Positions 17,004 to 27,100 of a stretch of DNA of 64,000 nucleotides are shown here, in pieces. Position 1 is the stretch's first letter; each line of letters opens with the position of its first letter. The translations under genes were made by a program, and so were the position numbers. Source of the DNA: an uncultured Flavobacteriaceae bacterium (GTDB lineage Bacteria > Bacteroidota > Bacteroidia > Flavobacteriales > Flavobacteriaceae); contig CALGUD010000029.1 of NCBI GenBank assembly GCA_937901915.1, forward strand, positions 1-64,000, given 5' to 3'. The notes beneath the pieces were generated by a model. It made no database searches, had not been told where the DNA came from, and was given only the letters and a program-made list of their open reading frames with translations.

Positions 17004-17166
17004 TTAGGGATTGAGGAATTGTCGGAGCTCTCCCATTTGGGAAGCGACTTCCGAAAGCCCGGCCACAATTTTATAATAAACAAATTTCTTGAAACGATCA
17101 ATCCCAAAGGCAGAACGGATCAAGTCCCGTTGAATTTTTTTGGATAAAATTGTGGCAACGCCCTAA
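17004..17166. repeat. Structured flavobacterial intergenic element
   Basis: A 163-bp element that folds from inverted repeats. Outer arms are TTAGGG (17004-17009) and CCCTAA (17161-17166). An inner hairpin has TCGGA (17022-17026) with TCCGA (17050-17054) around TCCC-ATTT-GGGA. A perfect 12-bp arm pair runs CCACAATTTTAT (17063-17074) and ATAAAATTGTGG (17144-17155). The fixed words GCGTTAGGGAT, GAAAGCCCGG and GCAACGCCC recur between genes in flavobacteria from my general knowledge. Its right end overlaps the last codons of queD. Whether it acts as RNA or is only a dispersed repeat is not known to me. Confidence 0.6.
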
Positions 17167-17612
17167 TTATCACTTGCAAACCACTCTGCATACGATGTCT
17201 CTGTTTCCTGGAGTTTTAAAGAGTATAATTGGATATCCTGCGGTAGCCGTGCTTTTATTTTTGTTGCAAAATCAATGATCATTTGCTCGCTTGTAGGTTG
17301 ATAATCTACTAAAATGATATTATGGCCGCGGGATTCGAGTTCCCGTGCTAGCTCTACATGGGGTGTATTTTTGTTGAAAACCGTGGCATGGTCGAACTTA
17401 TCTACAATTTCCTCTTTTACGATTCTTTTTAAGTCACTAAAATCTATGACCATCCCTAACTTAACATGGGAAGTATCGGAAACGGGGGTTCCGATCACAG
17501 TTACCGAAAGTTTATAGCTGTGGCCATGTACATTCCTGCATTTCCCGTCATACCCGTAGAGTGCATGGCCGGTTTCAAAACTAAATTGTTTGGTGATACG
17601 TATTTTACTCAT
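17163..17612 (-). CDS. queD: 6-carboxy-5,6,7,8-tetrahydropterin synthase
   Basis: A 149-aa enzyme converting dihydroneopterin triphosphate to 6-carboxytetrahydropterin in queuosine (and preQ0) synthesis. Zinc ligands are His16 in FETGHAL and His29/His31 in NVHGHSY, with catalytic Cys25 in YDGKCRN. The C-terminal LQETETSYAEW holds the substrate-binding Glu. I chose ATG 17612 (MSKIRITKQF). The open frame runs 20 codons further upstream, but a -7 box at 17630-17637 lies inside that stretch. queG in this window serves the same pathway. Confidence 0.94.
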   Translation of the reverse strand: MSKIRITKQFSFETGHALYGYDGKCRNVHGHSYKLSVTVIGTPVSDTSHVKLGMVIDFSDLKRIVKEEIVDKFDHATVFNKNTPHVELARELESRGHNIILVDYQPTSEQMIIDFATKIKARLPQDIQLYSLKLQETETSYAEWFASDN

Positions 17613-17629
17613 TACTATTATTTGTAGTA

Positions 17630-17637
17630 CAAATATA
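17630..17637 (-). promoter_or_regulatory. -7 box upstream of queD
   Basis: TATATTTG on the minus strand, 18 bases upstream of the queD ATG. No -33 TTG at standard spacing. Confidence 0.4.
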
Positions 17638-17685
17638 AAGGTTTTAAGCGACAGCGGTTGTGATACAACCAATTGATTTATATTC

Positions 17686-17693
17686 TATATTTG
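17686..17693 (+). promoter_or_regulatory. -7 box upstream of the 2-oxoglutarate oxygenase gene
   Basis: TATATTTG on the plus strand, 20 bases before ATG 17714. A TTG at 17658-17660 is 25 bases upstream, slightly far for -33. It supports the internal ATG over the upstream open frame. Confidence 0.45.
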
Positions 17694-17713
17694 CTCACTT
17701 TTTAAAAAATTAT

Positions 17714-18364
17714 ATGGCAGTAAATGAGTTATACGAACAATTGGATTTTGTAGAGAATCCGCTTTATGAAACCATTATTGCTGATCTTTTAGAAAAAAAG
17801 TATAGCGTAATTGACCATTTTTTTTCTGATGATGAGGTTTTCACCCTTCGGAATTCCCTTTTGGACAAATATGAAGAAGATAAGTTTAAAAAATCGGCAA
17901 TTGGAAGCAGGGTGAATGAACAGATTATTGAAGAAATACGGGGTGATTTTATTTTGTGGCTTAATGAAAGCATAGCCAACGATTCTGAGAAACTCTTTTT
18001 TAATAAGATCAATGACCTTGCCGCATATTTAAATAAAACCTGCTTTCTGGGTATCCTCCATAAGGAATTTCATTATGCTGTGTATCCTGAGGGTACTTTT
18101 TACAAACGCCATTTAGATACGTTTCAGAATGATGACAGGAGAAAACTTTCGGTTGTGTGCTATTTAAATGATGAAAACTGGAAAAATGATGATGGTGGGG
18201 AACTTGTGTTGTATCTTGATGAGAATGGGACTGAAGTCCCCAAAATTATTTATCCGCTACCGGGCAGGGTTGTTGTTTTTGAAAGCCAGGTAATTGAGCA
18301 TGAAGTAAAACCTGTTTTAGCTTCAGAACGCTTGAGTATTACAGGATGGTTAAAAACGCGGTAA
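17714..18364 (+). CDS. 2-oxoglutarate/Fe(II)-dependent oxygenase (prolyl hydroxylase-like)
   Basis: A 216-aa protein. The C-terminal half is a double-stranded beta-helix oxygenase: Fe ligands His133 and Asp135 in FYKRHLDTF, His196 in IEHEVKP, and the 2-oxoglutarate-binding Arg206 in SERLSITGW. The helical N-terminal half (1-115) is typical of the SM-20/EGL-9-like bacterial group (P4Hc). Substrate unknown; bacterial relatives hydroxylate protein residues or small molecules. Start ATG 17714 is used because the frame further upstream covers the promoter. It is divergent from queD and ends in a strong hairpin. Confidence 0.85.
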   Translation: MAVNELYEQLDFVENPLYETIIADLLEKKYSVIDHFFSDDEVFTLRNSLLDKYEEDKFKKSAIGSRVNEQIIEEIRGDFILWLNESIANDSEKLFFNKINDLAAYLNKTCFLGILHKEFHYAVYPEGTFYKRHLDTFQNDDRRKLSVVCYLNDENWKNDDGGELVLYLDENGTEVPKIIYPLPGRVVVFESQVIEHEVKPVLASERLSITGWLKTR

Positions 18365-18377
18365 TAAAGAATTTCTT

Positions 18378-18540
18378 GAAACTGACTATCCCCGAGGCAA
18401 GCCATAGTGGTATTTTGCCAGTTTCATTTTGACCTGAAGGTCAAAACCGAAATTCATTATTTTACCTCACCCGAAACTGCCAATAGCAGTTTCGACCTCT
18501 CCATAGGAGAGGTACGGAGACCCCGGGGCAAGCCCCGAGG
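18378..18540. repeat. Cluster of five palindromes in one intergenic region
   Basis: Consecutive inverted repeats: GAAACTG (18378-18384) with CAGTTTC (18419-18425); TTTTGACC with GGTCAAAA (18427-18446); CGAAACTGC with GCAGTTTCG (18472-18494); ACCTCTCC with GGAGAGGT (18495-18513); and the GC-rich 20-mer at 18521-18540, two 9-base arms with one mismatch. A CCCCGAGGCAAGCC-like word occurs at 18390-18403 and again, varied, at 18521-18534. This looks like stacked dispersed repeats, not a gene. Confidence 0.6.
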
Positions 18541-18556
18541 AATTCTTTTGATTAAT

Positions 18557-18601
18557 AAAGTCATGTTGGGCTGAAAATTGTCCAACATGACTTTGTTTTT
18601 T
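18557..18601 (+). terminator. Strong terminator between convergent genes
   Basis: A perfect 13-bp stem AAAGTCATGTTGG (18557-18569) / CCAACATGACTTT (18582-18594), followed on the plus strand by GTTTTTT. It ends the oxygenase transcript and probably also the TonB-like gene on the other strand. Confidence 0.85.
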
Positions 18602-19388
18602 ACTGAACCTTAAAAACTATAGGCTTCACAAATACAACTTCTACATCCTGGCTACTTTGTCTGCCGGGTTTCATCTGCGGGATCATGCCTGTTACCCTTC
18701 TTGCTTCATCTTCCAGTACTTTATGAGGGGTTCTTACCTGAACGTCAGAAACCACTCCCTGTTTATTAATTTTGAACTGCACATAGATTTTTTGTAATCC
18801 TGTAATACCATAACCAACAGCTTTATTGCCATTAAAATTTTTCCTCACCAGCCGGTCTATCTTCTCACTCATACAATCTTTTCTTTCTTCGTTGGTAGAA
18901 AGGCCTTCACAACCGGGGAATATCGGCACTTCTTCTACTGCAATAAATGGAATAGGGCCCACATCAGGAGTTTTATCAACATACTTGATTGTTCCAGGGT
19001 TCAAATTCGGGTCTAAGGTTGGTTGATCGGGAGTTAGAATCTCTCCTTTTATGATCTGAGGGTCAGTGTCATCAATTACCACAATTTCCTCAATAACCTT
19101 AGTGGTATTCTTTTTCTGGTTATTGTCTTTTGCAGTTTCTTCGTACTTCTTATAGGGCACTACAAAAATCTCTTCATCCAGAATAATTTCAGCTGTATCC
19201 GGTTTAGGAGGGTCAGGAAGAGGCTTAAGGGCAATTTGCAACACAAAAAATGTAACAACAAGGCCTATTAAAAGCCCGATTTGAAAATGTAAAACATTGT
19301 TTTTTTGTAAATTTGCATCATGCTTTGAGGGTTTTGGTGTTTTATGCTCATTGCCGTGAGCATAGAAACTTTTGTTTTTGGATTTCAT
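18600..19388 (-). CDS. TonB family energy transducer protein
   Basis: A 262-aa TonB-like protein linking the proton motive force to outer-membrane receptors. It has a short basic cytoplasmic N-terminus (1-33), one membrane helix (about 34-54, LLIGLVVTFFVLQIAL), a charged periplasmic linker (55-160) and a C-terminal TonB domain (about 175-262) with the hallmark YVQFKINKQGVVSDVQVRTP and PGRQSSQDVEVVFVKPIVF. A second, frameshifted TonB-like gene lies just upstream, separated by a terminator, so the two are tandem paralogues. ExbB/ExbD are not in the window. Confidence 0.87.
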   Translation of the reverse strand: MKSKNKSFYAHGNEHKTPKPSKHDANLQKNNVLHFQIGLLIGLVVTFFVLQIALKPLPDPPKPDTAEIILDEEIFVVPYKKYEETAKDNNQKKNTTKVIEEIVVIDDTDPQIIKGEILTPDQPTLDPNLNPGTIKYVDKTPDVGPIPFIAVEEVPIFPGCEGLSTNEERKDCMSEKIDRLVRKNFNGNKAVGYGITGLQKIYVQFKINKQGVVSDVQVRTPHKVLEDEARRVTGMIPQMKPGRQSSQDVEVVFVKPIVFKVQ

Positions 19389-19443
19389 AATGATAGTTTT
19401 AAATGTTAATGTTTTCTAAAAACTCAACTACAAGAAGCATACC

Positions 19444-19481
19444 AAAAAAAATCCCTCCCCAACAATGTTGGAGAGGGATTT
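19444..19481 (-). terminator. Terminator after the upstream TonB-like gene
   Basis: AAATCCCTC (19449-19457) / GAGGGATTT (19473-19481), extended inward by CCAACA/TGTTGG. A T run on the minus strand follows (A run 19444-19451 on plus). It separates the two TonB-like genes. Confidence 0.8.
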
Positions 19482-19506
19482 AATTTTTATATAAGTATTC
19501 TATTTC

Positions 19507-20216
19507 TTAATTCAGTTTAAACACAATAGGATATGCAAATGTTACCGAGGTTGGTTTCCCTCTTTGTTTGCCAGGAATAAGCTTTGGAAGCTTTTCAATT
19601 ATCCTTCTTGCTTCCGCATCTAAACTTTTATCCGGGGCACGTGTATTAATAATGGTAATAGTACCATCTTTATTAATCCTGAAATTCACATACACTCTTC
19701 CCTGAATATTCATTTCCTGAGCTATTTCAGGATACCTGAAAGTTCTTCTAACATGTTGGTCCAATCGTGCCTTAAAACAGTCAAACTGTTTAGCTTTAGG
19801 CTCATTTTTACATTCCTCAAACATGGGTTTGTCTTCAATAACTGCAAAAGGTACATCCACATCAATCGGATCGTCTGCTACTTCAACATCTTCTACCTCA
19901 ACTATTTTTTCTTCCTGATCTGTTTCAGTGGATTCAATAATTGTTTCTTCCACTATTTCTTCATCTTTTACAATTTCAATAACTTCTGGTGCAGGTGGGG
20001 GGGGGGAGGAGGAGGTGTTTTAATTTGTTCGGTAATAGGGATGTCTTCATCCAAATCATCGTCAACATCTAAAGCATAATCAAAACTGTTATCGGCATCA
20101 TACTTTTTCCATTCGATAGCCATGTAGGTTACTCCTAGCATTAATGCTAATCCAATAACAAAGTACAGACTGCTGTTCCTATTGAGATCTGCTTTTGGAT
20201 TTTTCTTTGGTTCCAT
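19507..20216 (-). pseudogene. TonB family protein interrupted by a frameshift in a G10 tract
   Basis: Two adjacent frames together make one TonB-like protein of about 236 aa. The first (20216 to 19968) has a cytoplasmic start, one membrane helix (about 19-34) and an acidic linker ending in a proline run. The second (to 19507) has the linker and a C-terminal TonB domain (YVNFRINKDGTITIINTRAP, KPTSVTFAYPIVFKLN). They are out of phase at a run of ten G on the plus strand (19997-20006), read as C10 in the Pro codons. Eight or eleven C would restore the frame. This is a sequencing or assembly slip, a real mutation, or a phase-variable tract. The domain layout matches the intact paralogue next to it. 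Confidence 0.8.
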
Positions 20217-20268
20217 AATAAAACTTTTTATCGTTGCTAATTTAAATATTTATTTACATTAAAAACAA

Positions 20269-20658
20269 TTAATTTTTTCTTTTTAACGAATAAAGGCTCG
20301 GTAATACTTTTTTTATACAAATTACAGCAAAAACCGCGCCAGTTATATTTGCCACTATATCAAGCATATCGAACATTCTTTCATATGGCATTGTATATTG
20401 TAAGACTTCCATAAGGATGCCATATAAAATTGCCAGCACAAAAGAATATTTCCAGGATTTTTTTAATTTTATTGCTTTAAAGTAAAGATACCATAATAAA
20501 ACAAAGCCAAAATAGAATCCGAAATGCCCAAGCTTATCCATGTGAGGGAAATCAAACCACGGGCCTGAAACGGGTTCAATAGGGAATAAGCTTAAATAAG
20601 TAACTTCATATGTCCAGAATAGAGCTAAAAACAGATACAGTATTGATATCTTACGCAC
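20269..20658 (-). CDS. VanZ-like membrane protein
   Basis: A 129-aa protein with four predicted helices (about 5-20, 42-60, 70-88 and 98-118). It keeps the VanZ-like pattern: a DKLGHFGFYFGFVLLWY segment (positions about 40-56) and a later EVLQYTMPYERMFDMLDIVANITGA region. VanZ-like proteins are small membrane proteins of unclear role, named from a teicoplanin-resistance gene. It overlaps the end of gcvH by 8 bp and is cotranscribed with it. It probably has no direct role in glycine cleavage. Confidence 0.82.
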   Translation of the reverse strand: MRKISILYLFLALFWTYEVTYLSLFPIEPVSGPWFDFPHMDKLGHFGFYFGFVLLWYLYFKAIKLKKSWKYSFVLAILYGILMEVLQYTMPYERMFDMLDIVANITGAVFAVICIKKVLPSLYSLKRKN

Positions 20659-21031
20659 CTATAAGTTCTTTATATTCGGCAGCATTAAGCAACGATTCCA
20701 TTTCCGCCGGATCCGATATTTTAATCTTAATCATCCAGCCTTCACCATAGGGGTCAGTATTTACTTTTTCCGGTTCATCCTCAAGAGAGTTATTAAATTC
20801 AATAATTTCACCCGATAGCGGTAAATATAAGTCGGATACAGTTTTTACAGCTTCAACAGTACCAAATATTTCTTCCTTTTCTAAAGTTTCATCTACCGTT
20901 TCTACTTCAACATATACTATATCTCCCAATTCACCCTGAGCAAAATCTGTGATACCAATGACGGCTATTTCCCCTTCAATTTTAACCCATTCGTGGTCTT
21001 TTGTATACTTTAATTCCGATGGAATATTCAT
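20651..21031 (-). CDS. gcvH: Glycine cleavage system H protein
   Basis: A 126-aa lipoyl carrier that shuttles the aminomethyl group between the P, T and L proteins of the glycine cleavage complex. The lipoylated residue is Lys63 in GTVEAVKTVSDLYLP. The N-terminal YTKDHEWVKIEG and the GDIVYVEVE strand are family marks. Length is normal. gcvP and gcvT are not nearby. It has a well-matched promoter at 21059-21090 and overlaps the VanZ-like gene by 8 bp. Confidence 0.96.
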   Translation of the reverse strand: MNIPSELKYTKDHEWVKIEGEIAVIGITDFAQGELGDIVYVEVETVDETLEKEEIFGTVEAVKTVSDLYLPLSGEIIEFNNSLEDEPEKVNTDPYGEGWMIKIKISDPAEMESLLNAAEYKELIGA

Positions 21032-21058
21032 TATGTTTTAATTTTATTATATGATTAA

Positions 21059-21090
21059 CAAATGTAACTTATTATAAAATTGATTTCAAA
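21059..21090 (-). promoter_or_regulatory. Bacteroidota-type promoter for gcvH
   Basis: On the minus strand, TTTG (21090-21087), 20 bases, then TACATTTG (21066-21059). The -7 box is 28 bases upstream of the gcvH ATG. Confidence 0.68.
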
Positions 21091-21185
21091 AAAAGCTACG
21101 GATAAAGTTATAATTTGAAAAATTCAGGCTTTAAAAATTTATTTAACGAATTCACAATGATTATATTTCTTATAATTATCTAAAA

Positions 21186-24100
21186 TTAATTTCCGAAATT
21201 ATAACGTAATGTAATTCCGGCCCGGATAGTAGTTTGGGGGAATGCTGTCGAAACTTTAAATTCAGAAAAAGTATGATCGTAAAAAAGTAAAGCCGTTAAG
21301 TTTTTATTTAAAGCATAGTCAGAAGTAAACTTTAATGACCACATATTTTGTCCGGAGGTAATCTGGTTAGTGTTGATATCTAAATTTCTGATTATTGTAA
21401 TATTGTCTCTTAATGAAACATCTGCCTTTAAATTTAAGTCACCTTTAAGGGTTGTTTTACTGCCCCCCAAACGAGTTGTAAAACGAACATCCTTAAACCT
21501 GTATCCGACTCCTACAACATATTCCTTCCCATTTATTTCGGTAAGCAAATTATTATCAAAGCTCATAGTCAGTGCCCTGTCTTTTCTGATTTCTGCCTGT
21601 ATGTTTACAGAGTTTTTCATTTCAAAATCAACTCGTACAAGCGGATTAAACTGTTCGACAAGGGTTGCGTTGGTATAAAGGATTTCATTTTTATAATTCC
21701 CGGCCTGATCAAATTCTGAACCTGTTCCGAAATCTAAATTGGTCCTGAATGAATTAAGACTGTAACTTGAACGGTATCCGTGTGTTATAGAAAAACGCCT
21801 GAATTGGTTCTGGAACCATTTAATATTCATTAAACCGGTATATTTAATCACCCAGTTTGGAATGGGAATATCCCTGAATGCACCCAAATTTATTGTGTTA
21901 GCATCTTTTCCAGTATAGGCTGCTACAAATGCGGGCAGTAAAACTGACTGGTTTGTAGGCCCATAACCGGTGGGATAATCTCCGTTAGGGTTAATGGGTT
22001 GCCCGGCTAAACGCTGTGCAACTATTAACCTGTTTCTTCTGAATTCATCAAAAGTTTCTGAATTGTCGGGACCACTTTCACTAAATGCTGTTTTAAGCAT
22101 AAGTGTAGAGATAGAAAAGTCACCATACAGATTAGGTGTTAGCGGTTGATATTCGCTATCATCGGTGATATCGTAATTTTCTGTATAATTTTCAGAAGTG
22201 TCTCTGTTAGCTACTATATCAATAGTGAGATCTTTTAACGGCTGGGCACTGGCTGAAATATTGAGTTGTGTAGCGTCACGCTCCATATACTGTTGGTTAA
22301 ACTCATCAAAACTTGTTAACCAACCTCTTCGGGCTGCTTCAAAGCGAACATCTTGCTGGCTTCCAAAAATAAATCCGGGTGAAGGTTTTAAAGTACCTAT
22401 AAAACCAATGGACCGTGTATATCCCGGAAGTACTTTACCACTGTTTTTTGAATAACTTATATTAATTCGCTTTACCATGCCGAAAAAATCAACGGCAGTA
22501 TTGAATATTTTAGTGCCGGTGTTATCTTTTGCAGGCTTTTTGTTCTCTTCACCTCCCGGCAGGGCCCTTGCCGGCATTGTAGGATTTGGTCGTTGCCCGC
22601 CTCTTGTGTTTGCCTGTTTCCCCTTCTTAACAAAGCCAATATAACTGTAAAACTTATCCATACTTAAGGATGTGTTTAAATTATGTGTACCTGCATTCTG
22701 GATCGTATTAATTTCTTCCCCGGCAAGTTCAATGAGTACATCACTTCCCCTTTGCCAATCAAAATCGCCGGTATAAGCATACGTACCGCTCATAAAACTT
22801 AAAAAAGGTATTTTATCAAAAGGTAAATCGTAATTAACCTGCAGTTGTTGGGTATGCCTGTTAGGGTCACCAGTATCTAAGAACCCGTTCCAGAGCCCAA
22901 GGTCTTTGTTAATTATAACATCTCCCCCTTCATCTTCAATAAAATAATTTCTAACTATATTATTATTTGCAGCTGTAAAATTGAACCTTAAAGATTTTGT
23001 TAAGTTATAGTTTATGGCATATTGCCATTCAAATAAATAATTACGCTGCTGTAGTTCAGGAACAATAAAATTATCGACATCAATACCGGGATCACTGATT
23101 TGTCTGAAACTTTGCCTGTTTAAGCTCCTGGTAATATTGGAGTTTAAGGATATACTGGCGGGTAACAGATTAAAGTTAAAGTCTTTGAGCCATTGCCAGT
23201 ATTTACCGGTCAATAGCGAATCGTTTTTCTTAAAGGGCTCTATCTCTTTTGGCCTGAAACTATAAGCGTAGGTAAAGCCTGTGCGTACGTTTTGGTCGGT
23301 TAGCTGTTCAATTTCAAAATCCCTGTGACTTAACTCGTTATAAGCATAATTAAGCGTAAGGTTTTCTACATCATAAAAATGTGGTTTTGCTTCGGGGTCT
23401 CTATCTTTTCTGACTCCTATAAAATTTATACTGGTTCTTTTTGTATAATCTTCCGCTCGTTCCTGGATAGCATCCTTTTGTTCTTCAGTAGGAGCTGCAT
23501 CAAGCCGGTCCTGAAGTTTTAAATCCTGGTAAAGGGGATCAAACTCGGGTGTGATTATTTCTTCTGATATGGCATAATTAAGAGGTAATTGAATCCCCCA
23601 TTTTTTTGGAAGTAACTGGCCCAAGTTAATATTTGTATTGACACTGTATTCTACTGCTTTTTCCCGACTCCTTTCATTGGGCACATCTTCCAGTCCGCCA
23701 AAACCTATGGTACTCATTCTTCCGGTTGCAGAAACATTAGCAAAGTCGGCCATATTTGCATCTATAGAGGCTATTGATGCCCATCCGCCTTTATTGTCGA
23801 GTTCAGAAACACGAAGTTCATTAAACCAAACTTCTGCACACACCCTCTCACCCCCACTCTGGTTTCCGTTTTTCACCCCTATCATTACTGCACGGATATT
23901 TCCTAATGAAGGATTTCCTTTAATCCCGTACCTGTAATTTTTATTTGTAGACGCTACCTGCAGTGGGGAGAATTCACCTATTGGATTAACATTCTTATCA
24001 AAAAAATTAGCTAATGACGGATCCAGATTGGGATTTTCCAATACCTGGGCTTTAATTTTTGACAACATCTCCAGGCTAATATCAATGTCATTTTCCACCG

Positions 24101-27100
24101 GCCAGACGGCTTCGGGTGAAAGTCTATTCGCAATCCCTGTGCTAAAAGAAGTTGGTGACAATGGTACTTCTATCTGATAGTAATTCTGATTAAAATCGGT
24201 TCCCAGCCTGATAAAACCAATAAGTTCTCCGTCCCTTATATCATCGGGTTGGGTGGATGTACCTTCGGGATCTATTTTTGCCTCTGCATGTATAAACATT
24301 TTTATTTTTTTGTACTGTCTTAAATCGACATTTATATTCTTAAAGACAGCTTTGGAATCTTCTGGGGCTAAATCACAAACAGAAAAAGCTAATGATTGCT
24401 CATTAACATTAACAATGGTATTGTTATTATTTAGTTGCTCTCTTACTACTCCCCTTGGTAACGTATATGCGATAGGTATCCTGTCTTCATTTTCCTGGAT
24501 ATTCACTGCACTAACATCAATATTAACCTGATCATCAATACCAATTGTTTCATTAAGTTCCCTGGTATAGGACCTCCAGTCACCTCTCACTAAATCCATC
24601 GTAGCAAATCGAAGCACTACATCTTCCGTAAAGCCGGTAAGGTACATACGCATAAAACTAATAGACCGTAAATCTGTTATTCCGCCTACGGCATTGTCAA
24701 AATCCTTAATAGGTATTTTAAATTGTCGCCATCGCACATCATAACTATTATTATCTGGAGTATTAACTGTAATGATCTTTGTATCGGTTACATATTTTGT
24801 AGTATTTGCACTAATAGGCACCCTGTATTCGTAATAGCTGTTTACCGTATTCATGGTTAAATCCCTGTCAATATCCTCTACATCCGGCAATGTAGTTGAG
24901 CCCCTGTTTGTATCCCCCACATTAACAGGTGAGTTTCCTTGCGGATTATTATAATTTAAATATCTATCCAGAATATTTCCATCACGGTTTAAATAATACT
25001 GGTAATTATCCAGGGCATAATCAGGACCCGGATTATTGTTATAGATTGCGCTCTCTTCCTGGTCATTCAACCCATCAAACCCTACATCCTGTGCCTGCCT
25101 GTTTGCTGTGTTGGCATCAAAAGCATACACCAGGGCTTGTCCTGACGGCACTTCCCCCCATTCTGTTTCAGTTACAATTGTATTTTGCGCGGTTCCCGGA
25201 AGACCATTTTCAAACTGTTTTCTTCCGTCTTTAAGGATATCTTCTGAAATATTTCCAAGGTTAAATACAAGTTCTCCTCCCTGTCCCGGCAATACCCCGT
25301 CCTGATAATACGGGTCTAACATCCAGAATTGGATATATTCTACATTGGCCTGCTCAAAATTGGTACTGGTAAGTGACCGCATGATACCACCCCAGTTATC
25401 TTCTATATTGGAATTGAACTGGTCTTGCGTATTGTTGTTGTATGGCCCCTTTATACCGGGGTAATAAGCTAAATCCAAGGTTGTTTGAACAGTTGTCTGT
25501 CCCTGAGGGATATCAATTTCAGGAAAAATTTCATCTACAAAAATCCGCCGTGTTGCATTCAGTGATATATCGGAATCTGAAAGTCCGCCAGGTCGCTGAT
25601 TGGTATAAAAAATAGGGTCTATGGTATACCAGGCCAATTTAGCTCTCTCATATCCACTTTCCAAACCGGCTGGTGGTGCATCACCGGTAACCGGGTCTAA
25701 AGGCACACTGGCTAGTGACCATGCTAAAGGGGCCCTTACGTCAACAAGTGACTGTGCTCCTTCAAAATCATCTAAATACGCTGTGGTTTCGCCTTCAAAA
25801 TCAGCACTTTTAGGAGATCCCGGAATCAAATAGGCAAATTCCCCTCTCACTGATAAGTTTGATGGTACATCGGTATCAATATTAGGTAATTTATTGACCA
25901 GCCTTGTTAAAAACGGGACTTCGGTTGAATAGTTTCCGTTAAATCCGAAAATAGTATTGTTAACCGGCTCTACGCCAAAATTTGCTTTTTGTGTGAGCGG
26001 TCTTTCTTTTAGGTTTAATAAGGTAGCTCCCAACATAAAATTATCATTAAACTGATGTTCTACATTAACACCTGTAAACCTTCTTGTTTGCTGCCCAAAA
26101 ACAGCATTGTTCTCAACCGACACATTGATCGGAACATTTGAAGCTTTTAAACCTTCATCTAAAATCTGAACAGTCCCCGCCTGGTAATTTACTGTATAAT
26201 CAATCCCTTCTTGTAATAATCTGCCACCGGCAGTAACCCTTACCGAACCTCTGGGCACGTTAAATGCCCCCAACGGTATTCCGCTTCCTCCCTCAGATTT
26301 ATACCTTCCTTTTAATTGAAATTTGTTTTTATCACTGTCTTCATACGCAGCAGCCTTGGTTTCCCTGTACATGTTCCTGAATACATATTTAAGCTGATTG
26401 GGGTTTGAATTATTCCTGTAAGCCAGGTCATCTGCATCATAAAAGCTTGCATCCCCCAAAAGATCATATAAATATTCTCCAAAAGGTTCAACTTTTGTAA
26501 AAATGATCTGTCCATTCCTCGGATCAACAGTAATACCCGGTATATAATCAAAAAAACCATCCCCGCCGTTTTGAGGGTCATTGTAAATATTTAATCTATC
26601 GAAATTAAAAACATCGAGGAGTATTTGCTCTTCCAGCCCACTGGGCCAGGTTGCCTCGTCAACGGGTGTAAGATAATTTATTGGCGAAGGGTCTGTATAT
26701 AATATATTGAGTTTAAACTGATCCTGGCTTAATTGAAAAGCACCTGTGGAATATATATTTTTCATCATTAAATCCCATATAGGGTCACTCACATTGGTGA
26801 TATTGCTTTTTAACAGCTTTACTACCAAACTTTGAGAGTTTACAGCAGTTACCCTTCCATTCGTTTCAGTAAATTCGGTCGCATTTACACCATCATTAGC
26901 AAATTCACCTACCTGATATACTTCTCCATTATAGGTATATTGATATGAAACACCTAATATTTCATCCCCACTTAAACGTTGATTTAATGATATATACCCC
27001 AATTGGGTATTTATAGTGAAATCCCTCCCTTCTTCTAGTTTTCTGGCATTTTCCAGAAATGCGTAATCAAATCCCTGGTTCACCTGATTGTTTAATGAGC

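Noticed and set aside
17613..17672. Twenty-codon N-terminal extension of QueD
   Set aside because: The extension covers the likely promoter of queD, and QueD proteins start at the MSKI region.
18365..18599. Small RNA gene in the hairpin-rich gap
   Set aside because: The structure is better explained by stacked palindromic repeats and a terminator; no promoter is seen that would read through them as a unit.
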